Below, piece by piece: positions 8,973 to 18,229 of a DNA stretch of 35,748 nt. Numbering within the stretch: the stretch's first letter is position 1; each line of letters begins with the position of its first letter. The notes beneath the pieces were generated by a model. The model ran no database searches and was not told the origin of the DNA. It saw nothing but the letters and a program-made list of their open reading frames with translations. The stretch spans positions 150,549 to 186,296 of the forward strand of contig CANNFY010000005.1 of the NCBI GenBank assembly GCA_947504045.1, read 5' to 3'. Source of the stretch: an uncultured Maribacter sp. Lineage in GTDB: Bacteria > Bacteroidota > Bacteroidia > Flavobacteriales > Flavobacteriaceae. Position numbers and translations under genes: made by a program.

Positions 8973-9710
8973 ATGAAATATTTAGCATCAATTGGCAGCT
9001 ATGCAATAATGGTAAAGGAGGTTTTTAAAAAACCTACCAAATGGAGCATAATGAAGTCTTTGATTCTTAAAGAAATTGATGAACTTATATATGGTTCTCT
9101 TGGTATACTCGTTTTTATATCTTTTTTTATTGGTGGCGTTGTTGCAATACAAACCGCATTAAACATTACTAGCGAATTAATTCCAAAAAACTTAGTAGGT
9201 TTTGCAACTAGGCAATCTATAATATTAGAATTTGCCCCTACGTTTTGCTCTATAATTATGGCCGGAAAAGTAGGTTCTTACATAACATCTAGTATAGGTA
9301 CCATGCGTGTTACAGAACAAATTGATGCTCTAGAGGTTATGGGTGTAAATGCTCTAAACTATTTAATTTTTCCAAAAATTGTTGCCTTAATGTTATACCC
9401 ATTTATAATTGCAATAGCAATGTATGTAGGTATTTTTGGCGGCTGGGTTGCTGGCGTTTTTGGTGGTTTTAGTACTAGTGCAGATTTTATTGAGGGTATA
9501 CAATTAGATTTTATCCCTTTTCATATTACCTATTCTTTTTTAAAAACAATAGTTTTTGCATTTGTTTTAGCTACTATACCTTCGTATCATGGTTTTTATA
9601 TGAAAGGTGGTGCATTGGAAGTTGGCAAAGCTAGCACAACATCTTTTGTATGGACTAGTGTTGTAATTATCATTATAAACTATATATTAACACAACTTCT
9701 TTTAGGCTAA
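8973..9710 (+). CDS. mlaE: MlaE-family ABC transporter permease
   Basis: A 245-residue permease with five or six membrane helices. It has the MlaE/YrbE hallmark segment TMRVTEQIDALEVMGVNALNY and an N-terminal amphipathic stretch. MlaE forms the inner-membrane part of a phospholipid transport complex that keeps the outer membrane asymmetric; the partners are the ATPase MlaF and an MCE protein, MlaD. The ATPase follows with a one-base stop/start overlap. No MlaD gene lies in the adjacent positions. Confidence 0.9.
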   Translation: MKYLASIGSYAIMVKEVFKKPTKWSIMKSLILKEIDELIYGSLGILVFISFFIGGVVAIQTALNITSELIPKNLVGFATRQSIILEFAPTFCSIIMAGKVGSYITSSIGTMRVTEQIDALEVMGVNALNYLIFPKIVALMLYPFIIAIAMYVGIFGGWVAGVFGGFSTSADFIEGIQLDFIPFHITYSFLKTIVFAFVLATIPSYHGFYMKGGALEVGKASTTSFVWTSVVIIIINYILTQLLLG

Positions 9711-10477
9711 TGATAAAAGTAGATAACATACACAAATCTTTTGACGGAACCCATATTCTTAAAGGCGTAGAAACTCTTTTTGAAAAAGGAAAAACCAACC
9801 TAATTATTGGGCAAAGTGGCTCTGGAAAAACTGTTTTTCTTAAATGTTTATTAGGCCTTTTTATTCCTGAAGAAGGAAGTATTTCTTACGACGGAAAAAT
9901 ATATAAAAATTTAACCTTAGAGGAAAGACGAGACTTAAGGCAAGAAATGGGAATGGTTTTTCAAGGTAGTGCTTTGTTTGATTCTATGACGGTTTCTGGT
10001 AATGTTATGTTCCCTTTAGAAATGTTTACAAAACAATCTAAATCAGAGATGCAAGATCGTGTAGACACTGTTTTAAAAAGAGTAAACCTTATTGATGCTC
10101 ACCATAAATACCCTTCAGAAATTTCTGGTGGTATGCAAAAAAGAGTTGCCATAGCACGCGCTATTGTAATGAACCCTAAATATTTATTTTGTGACGAACC
10201 AAATTCTGGTCTAGACCCAAGAACTTCTATTATTATTGATAATCTTATTAAAGAAATTACAGAAGAATACGATATTACCACTGTAATTAACACGCATGAC
10301 ATGAATTCTGTTATGCAAATAGGAGAAAAAATAGTATTTCTAAAAAATGGTCTTAAAGAATGGGAAGGCTCTAAACTTGAAATTTTTAAAACCGACAATA
10401 AAGCAGTAACCGATTTTGTTTATTCTTCTGACTTATTTAAAAAAGTAAGACAAATGTATATTGAAGAAAAAAATTAA
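9710..10477 (+). CDS. mlaF: MlaF-family ABC transporter ATP-binding protein
   Basis: A 255-residue ABC ATPase. Walker A is GQSGSGKT (residues 34-41), the Q-loop is in VFQGSALFDSM, the signature is EISGGMQKRVAIARA (SGGMQ at 139-143), Walker B is YLFCDEP (catalytic Glu163), and the switch histidine is in VINTHDMNS. It should power MlaE-mediated lipid movement. The start overlaps the mlaE stop, indicating coupled translation. The 3' end overlaps the convergent DUF389 gene by 4 bases. Confidence 0.92.
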   Translation: MIKVDNIHKSFDGTHILKGVETLFEKGKTNLIIGQSGSGKTVFLKCLLGLFIPEEGSISYDGKIYKNLTLEERRDLRQEMGMVFQGSALFDSMTVSGNVMFPLEMFTKQSKSEMQDRVDTVLKRVNLIDAHHKYPSEISGGMQKRVAIARAIVMNPKYLFCDEPNSGLDPRTSIIIDNLIKEITEEYDITTVINTHDMNSVMQIGEKIVFLKNGLKEWEGSKLEIFKTDNKAVTDFVYSSDLFKKVRQMYIEEKN

Positions 10478-11940
10478 TCCTGAATTATTTCTGTTAAAAG
10501 AATAGTACTATCCTTTAGCCTTACTTTAAGCCAATTATGTAGTTTTTTAGATTCTTTAAGAATTTCCACTCTCTTTGCACTTCTTTTCCATTTTGCCTCA
10601 AAAACTGACACCGTATCTAATTTTTTAAAATCTGTTCTTATAGCATTAGAAAATGCTAAATACTCTAAATTCTCATAATTAGTTTCTGCTTCTGCACTTA
10701 TTTCTTGAAAAGGAATTTGTTTTGCATTAAGTTTATTTAATCTTTCTAGTTCCGATTCTAAAAATCGTATTTTTTCATCTTTACCTAAAAGCTCATTCTT
10801 TTGCGAAGTATAAAGTTCTTCCACATATTTTAGTTGGTTACTTTCATTACTTTTAGATCCCTGAATTATTTTTAACTCTGATTTATTTAAATAATCATAA
10901 TTTTTCATGTTAGATTTCCATGTAGCTACTACACCATCTGGAACCCCTTCATTACCCATAAAAATTAACTCTATAGAAGAAATTGTATCTCTATTATAAC
11001 TAAGTACCGATAAATCTTTTAAAAACCTACCATCTTTTGTAAACTTATATGGAGTTACATTTTCTAACACAAACTTATTTGCATCACTTTTAAATTTAAA
11101 TTCTTGATAAACTCCCCAAAAAATCCAGCCTGCAGGTAACATAACCGCAAGTGCTGTAAGCGATACTAAGCGCGCAATTAACCTTCGTCTTTTAGAGTTT
11201 GCATAACGAACCATTGGAAAACGCAAAATCTTTAAAACTAAAAACGTAGCTAATGCAATAAAAATAGTATTTATACCAAAAAGTAATAATGCTTTTCCTG
11301 CATATTCAAAATTACCAATTGCTATTCCAAAACCAACCGTACAAAGTGGCGGCATTAAAGCTGTAGCAATTGCTACACCAAAAATAACACTTGCTATTGT
11401 TCCCTTTTTTGCTCTAGCAATAACCAATGCTAAACCACCAAAAAAAGCTATAAGAACATCTCTTATATCGGGTTTTGTTCTAGCTAAAAGTTCTGAAGAC
11501 TCTTCTTGCAATGGAAAAATTGCAAAAAATAAATAAGCTGTTAACACACTTAAAACTACCATAACAGCTAAGTTTTTAAGTGATCGCCTTAGGGTATCAA
11601 TATCATTAATAGCTAAAGACATTCCCATACCCAATATTGGTCCCATAAGTGGAGAAATTAACATGGCTCCAATTACAACTGCTGTAGAATTTGCATTTAG
11701 CCCTATTGAGGCAATAAAAATAGAACAAATAAGAATCCAAGAAGTATGCCCTTTAAATGGTATATCTGCAATAATAGCTTCTTTAGTAGCTTCTAAGTCT
11801 GTGTTTTGACGTATGTCTAACAATTCGCTTAAAAACTGCTTTACACTACCCAAAAGACCTTGAAAGTCTTTTTTAACTTCCTTACTACTAACCTCTTCTA
11901 TAGGGTTGTTTGTATTTTCTTTGTTCAAATTTTCACTCAT
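10474..11940 (-). CDS. DUF389 family membrane protein
   Basis: A 488-residue protein. The middle (about residues 60-270) holds several membrane helices with the typical DUF389 features SIGLNANSTAVVIGAMLISPLMGPILGMG and ALMPPLCTVGFGIAIG. The N-terminus is hydrophilic. The C-terminal part (about 290-488) carries a soluble region with a likely coiled coil (SQKNELLGKDEKIRFLESELE). DUF389 proteins are widespread in bacteria and archaea with no settled function. It follows the guanylyltransferase by 2 bases on the same strand, so it probably shares its transcript. Confidence 0.85.
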   Translation of the reverse strand: MSENLNKENTNNPIEEVSSKEVKKDFQGLLGSVKQFLSELLDIRQNTDLEATKEAIIADIPFKGHTSWILICSIFIASIGLNANSTAVVIGAMLISPLMGPILGMGMSLAINDIDTLRRSLKNLAVMVVLSVLTAYLFFAIFPLQEESSELLARTKPDIRDVLIAFFGGLALVIARAKKGTIASVIFGVAIATALMPPLCTVGFGIAIGNFEYAGKALLLFGINTIFIALATFLVLKILRFPMVRYANSKRRRLIARLVSLTALAVMLPAGWIFWGVYQEFKFKSDANKFVLENVTPYKFTKDGRFLKDLSVLSYNRDTISSIELIFMGNEGVPDGVVATWKSNMKNYDYLNKSELKIIQGSKSNESNQLKYVEELYTSQKNELLGKDEKIRFLESELERLNKLNAKQIPFQEISAEAETNYENLEYLAFSNAIRTDFKKLDTVSVFEAKWKRSAKRVEILKESKKLHNWLKVRLKDSTILLTEIIQD

Positions 11941-11942
11941 AA

Positions 11943-13022
11943 TTAAGCATACTCGTCGCCGTAAGTTTCTTTAACCTTGCCTAAAACCTTTTTAATATCT
12001 TGTTCTTTTGTTTTTGGATATATTAGAAGTACTTCTTCTTTATCGACAATAATATAATCATTTAGGCCATCAACAACAACAATTTTTCCTTTCGGAGATC
12101 GTATCATGTTACCTTGTGCATCTTGCACTATTACCTTACTGTTAACTACAGCATTGTTTTCAGAATCTTTATCTAATTTATCATATAATGATCCCCAAGT
12201 ACCTAAGTCATTCCAATCAAAAGTAGCAGGTAAAACATATATTGCTTTAGACTGCTCTAATATGGCATAATCTATGGATATATTTTCTGCTTTTGGATAA
12301 TTTTCATTTATAAACTCTTGCTCTGAAGCGGTATTATATTCTACAATTCCTTTTTCAAAAAGTGCATATTGAGTAGGCTGAAATTTCTTAAAAGCATTTA
12401 CAATAGTAGTTACACTCCACATAAAAATACCTGCATTCCATAAAAAATTACCTTGTGCTAAAAACTCTTTTGCTGTTTCGTAATCTGGTTTTTCTCTAAA
12501 CTGATTTACTTCTTTTATTGATGTAGTACTCTCTTTATTATATTCTATATAACCAAAACCAGTATTAGGAAAACTTGGCTTTATACCTAAAGTACACAGC
12601 ACTTCTTCTTTTTCACATTTTTCAAAACAAGATGTAACATCTTTTGCAAAAGCATCTTCATCTTCAATCCAATGATCGCTTGGTGCTACTATCATAACAC
12701 CATTAGGATTCATTTTTTGAATTTTTAATGCTGCATATAAAATACATGGCGCAGTATTACGCATAGCAGGTTCTAACACAACTTGTTCTTGAGAAACCAT
12801 TGGTAATTGCTCCAAAACCAAATCGTTATATCTTGCATTAGTTAGAATAAGAATATTTTCTGTTGGAACAAACTTATTTAGCCTCTGAAAAGTTTTCTGG
12901 ATTAAAGTTTTTCCCGTTCCCAACATATCATGAAATTGTTTCGGGTATTCTGATGTGCTTATAGGCCAAAAACGAGATCCAACTCCTCCTGCCATTAAAA
13001 CGGCGTAATAATTCTTATTCAT
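11943..13022 (-). CDS. manC: Mannose-1-phosphate guanylyltransferase
   Basis: A 359-residue cytoplasmic nucleotidyltransferase that makes GDP-mannose for surface polysaccharides. The N-terminal binding loop is LMAGGVGSRFWPIS (residues 9-22), with YPKQF after it. Further motifs are PAMRNTAPCI, APSDHWI, GFGYIEY, REKPD, and FLWNAGIFMW, then SIDYAILE and DWNDLGTWGSLY, all standard for the family. It lacks the C-terminal phosphomannose isomerase domain found in bifunctional enzymes, which fits its length. It lies between the SprT-like gene and the DUF389 gene with 2-base gaps. Confidence 0.93.
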   Translation of the reverse strand: MNKNYYAVLMAGGVGSRFWPISTSEYPKQFHDMLGTGKTLIQKTFQRLNKFVPTENILILTNARYNDLVLEQLPMVSQEQVVLEPAMRNTAPCILYAALKIQKMNPNGVMIVAPSDHWIEDEDAFAKDVTSCFEKCEKEEVLCTLGIKPSFPNTGFGYIEYNKESTTSIKEVNQFREKPDYETAKEFLAQGNFLWNAGIFMWSVTTIVNAFKKFQPTQYALFEKGIVEYNTASEQEFINENYPKAENISIDYAILEQSKAIYVLPATFDWNDLGTWGSLYDKLDKDSENNAVVNSKVIVQDAQGNMIRSPKGKIVVVDGLNDYIIVDKEEVLLIYPKTKEQDIKKVLGKVKETYGDEYA

Positions 13023-13024
13023 TA

Positions 13025-13627
13025 TTAATCTTTTATTAATTCTACTTCTGCATTGGGCTGAAAAAGAAACATTCTTCCTGTAGCAACTTCAATACATTCT
13101 ATTCTTTTAACTCTTTTATTTCCTTTTTTATATAATTTCCCATTATAAATTCTAAAAATACTTCCAATGGGTATTTCAAAAACGTAAGATTTTTCTGATT
13201 GTTGCGTATCGTATTTTTTTAAAGCTATAGATAAATTTGCATCTGTGCTGCTACTTGCTTTAGGGTTTTTAAAGTGTTTTGCTACTAATGGTAATATTGC
13301 TGAAGGAAAAATTTCAGGTCTAATAAATGGCAGCATTAAATATTGAAATGTTTTTTTCCATTCTACACCATGTGGCTTAATTAGTTTTCCATATTTTTTA
13401 AATGCAACTAAATGTGCAATCTCATGTATAAGTGTTATTAAAAAACGATATTTATTTAAATTTACATTTACTGTAATTTGGTGTTGACCGTTTCTTAACC
13501 TCCTATAGTCTCCATGCCTTGTTACACGCTCATTTACTATTTTCAAATGCACTTCATTTACCCTTATAAGCTCCATACATAATTGTACAGACCTTTCAGG
13601 TAAATATTTTACAAGTGTACTCTCCAT
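13025..13627 (-). CDS. SprT-like zinc metalloprotease family protein
   Basis: A 200-residue protein with the zinc-binding HEIAH motif (residues 68-72) in FLITLIHEIAHLVAF, preceded by a beta-strand region (QITVNVNLNKYRF) as in the SprT/Spartan fold. The C-terminal part (PIGSIFRIYNGKLYKKGNKRVKRIECIEVATGR) is the usual zinc-ribbon-like region of bacterial homologues, but I do not see paired cysteines. Eukaryotic Spartan cuts DNA-protein crosslinks; the bacterial role is unproven. It appears to head the transcript that continues to manC and the DUF389 gene. Confidence 0.82.
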   Translation of the reverse strand: MESTLVKYLPERSVQLCMELIRVNEVHLKIVNERVTRHGDYRRLRNGQHQITVNVNLNKYRFLITLIHEIAHLVAFKKYGKLIKPHGVEWKKTFQYLMLPFIRPEIFPSAILPLVAKHFKNPKASSSTDANLSIALKKYDTQQSEKSYVFEIPIGSIFRIYNGKLYKKGNKRVKRIECIEVATGRMFLFQPNAEVELIKD

Positions 13628-13708
13628 TACTCAAAAATAATATATAAATAGATTAAAAATTAAATTATATATATTATTTAAACTAAAAATAAACTTGAAA
13701 AAATATAT

Positions 13709-14389
13709 TTATGGCGTGCTATTAGAAACTTGCAACATTTTACCATTGTAAAGCTTTTGCCCGTTTAAAGAAAATTCTTTTATATATTCTGCCATTTGCA
13801 TAGGTGTTGTTGATGCTTTATAGCCTGGAAAAGCTTCTTCTAACATTTCTGTTTGTACTGCTCCTAATGCTAAAACATTAAATGAAGGGCCACTTTCTTT
13901 AAATTCTTCTGCCCATAATTCTGTTAATGTAATTACCGCTCCTTTACTTGAACTATATGCTGATAAACCCGGAAATTTAGCACTACCTTGTACACCTCCC
14001 ATAGAGCTAACGGTTACAACATGACCTTCTTTTTGCATAAATGGTAAAACTGTCTTAGTTATTTCTGCAACACCAAAAACATTTACTTTATATATGTTAA
14101 TAAACTCCTCCGTAGAAATTTCTAAAAAAGGTTTATTTAATAAAGCCCCTGCATTATTAATTAACACATCTACAGTTTTCCAATTTGTTTCTAAAAAATC
14201 TTTTAATACTATGTAGTCCTCTTCTTTATTTAAATTAAAAGGTAATGCTGTTATTTTGCTATTCTTTAAATCTTGTATTGGCTTACTATTTCTTGATAAT
14301 GCTAAAACATTATGCCCTTGATCTGCAAAAAGTTTTGCAAGTTCATACCCTATACCACGACTTGTACCTGTAATTATAACATTTGCCAT
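13709..14389 (-). CDS. Short-chain dehydrogenase/reductase
   Basis: A 226-residue classical SDR. The NAD(P) loop is GTSRGIG (residues 8-14), NNAG is at 78-81, the catalytic serine is in TVSSM (Ser128/129), and the YxxxK pair is Tyr145 and Lys149 in AYSSSKG. The substrate cannot be told from sequence. It follows the M28 peptidase gene with one base between stop and start, so the two are probably co-transcribed. Confidence 0.9.
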   Translation of the reverse strand: MANVIITGTSRGIGYELAKLFADQGHNVLALSRNSKPIQDLKNSKITALPFNLNKEEDYIVLKDFLETNWKTVDVLINNAGALLNKPFLEISTEEFINIYKVNVFGVAEITKTVLPFMQKEGHVVTVSSMGGVQGSAKFPGLSAYSSSKGAVITLTELWAEEFKESGPSFNVLALGAVQTEMLEEAFPGYKASTTPMQMAEYIKEFSLNGQKLYNGKMLQVSNSTP

Positions 14390-14390
14390 T

Positions 14391-15338
14391 CTAATATTTT
14401 ATTTCTTTAGTGCTTGCGTTTGCTATAGCTTTAATCATAGGAATTGACTTATTTATAACATTTACCATATGGTTAAAATCTATTAACTCAACTTCATCTC
14501 CTACTTTATGGTAGTGATTAAAGTTTGTAAAATCGAAAGTGCAAAAAGTTTGAGACGGCACATTAAACTCTTGATGAAAAGGGTAATTATCTGACCTTTT
14601 AAATAAGTTAAACTCTTTCGCTTTTGGCAAAAAACCTATTAATTTTTCTTTAGCATACCTATTACCTACCTCAGCTAAATTAGAAGACTCGTAACCAGTA
14701 ACATACATTAAATAATCTTTTTCTATTAAAGGAACACCAACCATTTCAAAGTTTAACATGGTATATAAGTTAAGGTTTTCATTTTTTAACCTCTTAGCTA
14801 AATGTTTGGATCCTAATAACCCTTTTTCTTCCGCCGTAAATAAAACAAAAATTATACTACGCTTATTATTTTTTGTATTCCCAAAATAACGAGCAATTTC
14901 TATAACAGCAGTAGTTCCTGAGGCATTATCATTTGCGCCATTTGCAATTACATCTACAGTTCCTGATAATAGACCTATGTGATCATAATGTGCTCCAATA
15001 ACAAGATATTCTTTTTTTAATTCCGGATCACTACCTTCCAAAAAACCTACAATATTATATGCTGGCTTATCAAAATTAGAAATAGTATCTCGGTAAGATG
15101 AAAAGTAAGGTTGTATTCCGTTAGACTTAAATTCGTTCTCTATAAAAATAGCAGCTTTTTCTATTCCTTCCCCTCCTGATTCTCTTCCTTGTAAATCATC
15201 AGAAGATAAAAATGTTATAACCCTAGAAACATTTTCGGTACTAGAAGACAAACTAGAATCTACAGAACTTTCTTTTAATTTTGTAGAACCGCAACTATAT
15301 AAAATAGCAGCACAAAATAATAGAACAATTTTATACAT
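14391..15338 (-). CDS. M28 family zinc aminopeptidase, lipoprotein
   Basis: A 315-residue protein with a lipoprotein signal peptide (ILYSC, lipidated Cys16). The M28 zinc ligands are visible: GAHYDHIG (His118), GANDNASGTTAV (Asp137) and FTAEEKGLLGS (Glu170/Glu171), with later ligands in MLNFEMVG and SDNYPFHQ. It should cleave N-terminal residues from peptides in the periplasm or at the membrane. No acidic export signal follows the cysteine (CGSTK), so surface exposure is not predicted. A hairpin terminator separates it from pdhC upstream. Confidence 0.9.
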   Translation of the reverse strand: MYKIVLLFCAAILYSCGSTKLKESSVDSSLSSSTENVSRVITFLSSDDLQGRESGGEGIEKAAIFIENEFKSNGIQPYFSSYRDTISNFDKPAYNIVGFLEGSDPELKKEYLVIGAHYDHIGLLSGTVDVIANGANDNASGTTAVIEIARYFGNTKNNKRSIIFVLFTAEEKGLLGSKHLAKRLKNENLNLYTMLNFEMVGVPLIEKDYLMYVTGYESSNLAEVGNRYAKEKLIGFLPKAKEFNLFKRSDNYPFHQEFNVPSQTFCTFDFTNFNHYHKVGDEVELIDFNHMVNVINKSIPMIKAIANASTKEIKY

Positions 15339-15362
15339 ATTTTTTTAAGTTATAAAGATAAA

Positions 15363-15394
15363 AAAAAGCATCCAGATAATTCTGGATGCTTTTT
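15363..15394 (-). terminator. Rho-independent terminator after pdhC
   Basis: A 14-bp perfect stem (15363-15376 with 15381-15394) with a four-base loop. Read on the minus strand it is followed by a T tract, 25 bases beyond the pdhC stop. Confidence 0.88.
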
Positions 15395-15418
15395 AATACT
15401 AATTTTATACTTAGCAAT

Positions 15419-17026
15419 TTATGCTAACATAGTTACTGGATTCTCTAAATAAGACCTTAAAGTCATTAAAAACTGAGCTCCAACTGCACCATCTACAGTT
15501 CTATGATCACAAGCTAATGTTACTTTCATTGTATTACCAACAACTATTTCTCCATTTTTAACTACTGGCTTTTGCACAATAGCTCCTACAGATAATATAG
15601 CAGAATTTGGTTGGTTTATTATAGAAGTAAATTCTGTAATTCCAAACATTCCTAAGTTAGAAACTGTAAAAGTACTTCCTTCCATTTCTGAAGGAGTTAA
15701 TTTTTTATTTCTTGCTTTACCAGCTAATTCTTTTACAGAAGCTCCTATTTGAGATAAACTCATTTGATCCGTAAACTTTAATACTGGTACAACTAAACCT
15801 TCATCTACAGCAACAGCAACACCTACACTAATATGTTTATTGTATCTAGTTGTATCCCCATTCCATGAAGTATTTACTTGTGGATGCTTTTGCAATGCCA
15901 TTGCACATGCCTTTACTACTAAATCGTTAAAAGAAACTTTAGTATCTGGCAAACTATTTATTTGTGCTCTAGATGCTTTTGCATTATCCATATCTACTTC
16001 TATTGTTAAATAGAAATGTGGAGCAGATGTCTTAGAATTAACTAATACTTTTGCAATAGTTTTACGCATAGAAGAATTTTTAACTTCTTCCGAGCTTTCT
16101 TCTCCTACTGGTAGTATAATTGGAGCAGCACTTGCTACTGCAGCAGCAGCTGGAGCAACTGAACTAGATTTAGATGGAGTATATTCTTCAACATCTTTTT
16201 TAACTATTCTTCCTTGATCACCAGAACCTTTAACGTCACTTAAATTAACGCCTTTATCTTTTGCAATTTTTTTAGCCAATGGAGATGCAAAAATTCTACC
16301 TCCGCTATTTACTGTTTGCGTTTCTTGTGCAGGAGCTGCTTCTTTTTTAGCAACAGCTTTTTCTTCTTTAACTTCTGCTTTAGGAGCAGCAGCTACAGGA
16401 GCACCATTTAGTAAACCATCTACATTTGTCCCTGCTGGGCCAATTATTGCAAGTAATGTATCTACAGGAGCACCTTCTCCTTCAGCTACACCAATATGTA
16501 AAAGAGTACCTTCGTTAAAAGACTCAAATTCCATAGTAGCTTTATCTGTTTCTATTTCTGCTAAGATATCGCCTTCTTCTACTTTATCTCCTACATTTTT
16601 CAACCACGAAGCAACAGTACCTTCTTCCATGGTATCACTAAGTCTTGGCATATTTACTATTACAACTCCTTCAGGAATTTCAGCAGATGCCGCAGCTGGT
16701 GCTTCTTCTGCAGGAGCTTCCTCTACAACAGTTTCAGCAGCAGCTTCTGTTGCTCCTCCACCGTTTAACAAACCAGAAATATCTTCTCCTTCTTCTCCTA
16801 TAATAGCTAATAAAGTGTCTACTGGAGCACCATCACCTTCGGCAATTCCAATATGAAGTAAAGTACCTTCGTTAAAAGATTCGAACTCCATAGTAGCTTT
16901 ATCTGTTTCTATTTCTGCTAAGATATCGCCTTCTTCTACTTTATCTCCTACATTTTTAAGCCATTTGGCTACTGTACCTTCCTCCATTGTATCACTGAGG
17001 CGAGGCATATTAATTACTATTGCCAT
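15419..17026 (-). CDS. pdhC: Pyruvate dehydrogenase complex E2, dihydrolipoamide acetyltransferase with two lipoyl domains
   Basis: A 535-residue E2. Two lipoyl domains carry the modified lysines Lys43 and Lys162, each in IETDKATMEFESF. Ala/Glu/Pro-rich linkers follow, then a peripheral subunit-binding domain (about 244-282, with FASPLAKKIAKDKGVNLSDV) and the catalytic domain with HRTVDG (His508, Asp512). It transfers the acetyl group to CoA and forms the core of the complex. pdhA lies 5 bases upstream, so E1 alpha and E2 are one operon; E1 beta is not adjacent. The lipoyl domains are almost identical to each other. Confidence 0.96.
   Translation of the reverse strand: MAIVINMPRLSDTMEEGTVAKWLKNVGDKVEEGDILAEIETDKATMEFESFNEGTLLHIGIAEGDGAPVDTLLAIIGEEGEDISGLLNGGGATEAAAETVVEEAPAEEAPAAASAEIPEGVVIVNMPRLSDTMEEGTVASWLKNVGDKVEEGDILAEIETDKATMEFESFNEGTLLHIGVAEGEGAPVDTLLAIIGPAGTNVDGLLNGAPVAAAPKAEVKEEKAVAKKEAAPAQETQTVNSGGRIFASPLAKKIAKDKGVNLSDVKGSGDQGRIVKKDVEEYTPSKSSSVAPAAAAVASAAPIILPVGEESSEEVKNSSMRKTIAKVLVNSKTSAPHFYLTIEVDMDNAKASRAQINSLPDTKVSFNDLVVKACAMALQKHPQVNTSWNGDTTRYNKHISVGVAVAVDEGLVVPVLKFTDQMSLSQIGASVKELAGKARNKKLTPSEMEGSTFTVSNLGMFGITEFTSIINQPNSAILSVGAIVQKPVVKNGEIVVGNTMKVTLACDHRTVDGAVGAQFLMTLRSYLENPVTMLA
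16439..16651 (-). repeat. Second lipoyl-domain repeat copy in pdhC
   Basis: This encodes residues 126-196 of PdhC and is a near-copy of 16796-17008 at both DNA and protein level. Differences include Ser for Lys after TVA, Val for Ile, and Glu for Asp in AEGEGAP. Confidence 0.8.
16796..17008 (-). repeat. First lipoyl-domain repeat copy in pdhC
   Basis: This encodes residues 7-77 of PdhC and pairs with 16439-16651. Long runs, such as the DNA for GDKVEEGDILAEIETDKATM, are identical in both copies. Confidence 0.8.
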
Positions 17027-17031
17027 TTTAC

Positions 17032-18030
17032 TTATTTTTTATGTTCTACAAAAGGAAAATCTTCTTGCTCATAAACCATATCATATAATTGGTTTATTGG
17101 AGGATAATCAGACTCTTCTGCAAATTTTTCACATTCAGAAACTAATGCCTTAACATCTTTTCCTATCTGCTTAATTTCTTCTTCTGTTGCGTATTTTTTA
17201 TCCTTAATTACATCTAAAACCTGAGTAATAGGGTCTATTTTTTTATACTCCTCTACCTCTTCTTTTGTTCTATAATGTTGTGCATCTGACATTGAGTGAC
17301 CTCTATATCTGTATGTTTTCATTTCTAAGAAAGTTGGTCCACCACCACTTCTAGCTCTTTCAATAGCCTTACTCATTTCTTGAGCTACGGTAACTGGATT
17401 CATTCCATCTACAGGACCACATGGCATTTCATACCCTAATCCTAGTTTCCAAATTTCTTCTGTATATGATGTTCTTGCTACAGATGTTCCCATTGCATAA
17501 CCATTATTCTCACAAACAAAAACAACTGGTAATTGCCAAAGCATTGCTAAGTTAAACGTTTCATGTAAAGAACCTTGCCTAACAGCACCATCTCCCATGT
17601 AGCATAATGTAACAGCATCTCTACCATGATACTTATCTCCGTATGCCATACCTGCACCTAATGGAATTTGACCTCCAACAATACCATGACCACCATGAAA
17701 CCTATGTTCTTTAGAAAAGATATGCATAGAACCACCCATACCTTTAGAGGTTCCTGTAACTTTTCCGTAAAGTTCTGCCATTACTTTTCTTGGATCCACT
17801 CCCATGCCTATTGGCTGAACGTGGTTTCTATAAGCAGTAATCATTCTATCTTTAGTTAAGTCCATTGCGTGTAACGCCCCAGCCAAAACTGCTTCTTGTC
17901 CATTATACAAATGAAGAAACCCTCTTACTTTTTGTTGTATGTATACAGCGGCTAGTTTGTCTTCAAACTTTCTCCAAAACAACATGTCTTTATACCAATT
18001 TAGGTAGGTCTCTTTTGTGATTTTTTCCAT
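17032..18030 (-). CDS. pdhA: Pyruvate dehydrogenase E1 component, alpha subunit
   Basis: A 332-residue E1 alpha. The thiamine diphosphate motif starts at GDGAVRQGSLHE (residues 146 on) and ends at CENNGYAMG (Asn175-Asn176). RNHVQPIGMGVDP, GKVTGTSKGMGGSMH and YRYRGHSMSD are the usual family segments. It decarboxylates pyruvate and passes the acetyl group to the E2 lipoyl arm. I chose the ATG at 18030 (MEKITKETYLNWYKDM); the frame stays open to 18102 but the extra 24 residues (LLLNQYVLFVLVF) resemble nothing in the family. pdhC follows 5 bases on. Confidence 0.95.
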   Translation of the reverse strand: MEKITKETYLNWYKDMLFWRKFEDKLAAVYIQQKVRGFLHLYNGQEAVLAGALHAMDLTKDRMITAYRNHVQPIGMGVDPRKVMAELYGKVTGTSKGMGGSMHIFSKEHRFHGGHGIVGGQIPLGAGMAYGDKYHGRDAVTLCYMGDGAVRQGSLHETFNLAMLWQLPVVFVCENNGYAMGTSVARTSYTEEIWKLGLGYEMPCGPVDGMNPVTVAQEMSKAIERARSGGGPTFLEMKTYRYRGHSMSDAQHYRTKEEVEEYKKIDPITQVLDVIKDKKYATEEEIKQIGKDVKALVSECEKFAEESDYPPINQLYDMVYEQEDFPFVEHKK

Positions 18031-18229
18031 TAAACAGTCTTTTATTAAGGTTTCTTTTCTAAACACTAAAACAAATAAAACATATTGATTTAGTAGCAGC
18101 AAAAATACACATATAAATTAATCGATAAAAAAAAATGAAGCAAAACGTGTGACTAAAAAAATAACCTTTACATAGGCTTTTGTTAAAAAACTACCTTACA
18201 AACACATCAAACCCTTGTAAAACAGAAGT

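Noticed and set aside
16439-17008. CRISPR-like repetition
   Set aside because: The repeats are 213-bp lipoyl-domain coding segments, not short repeats with spacers.
18031-18102. N-terminal extension of pdhA
   Set aside because: The extra 24 residues match nothing in E1 alpha and the ATG at 18030 begins the standard N-terminus.
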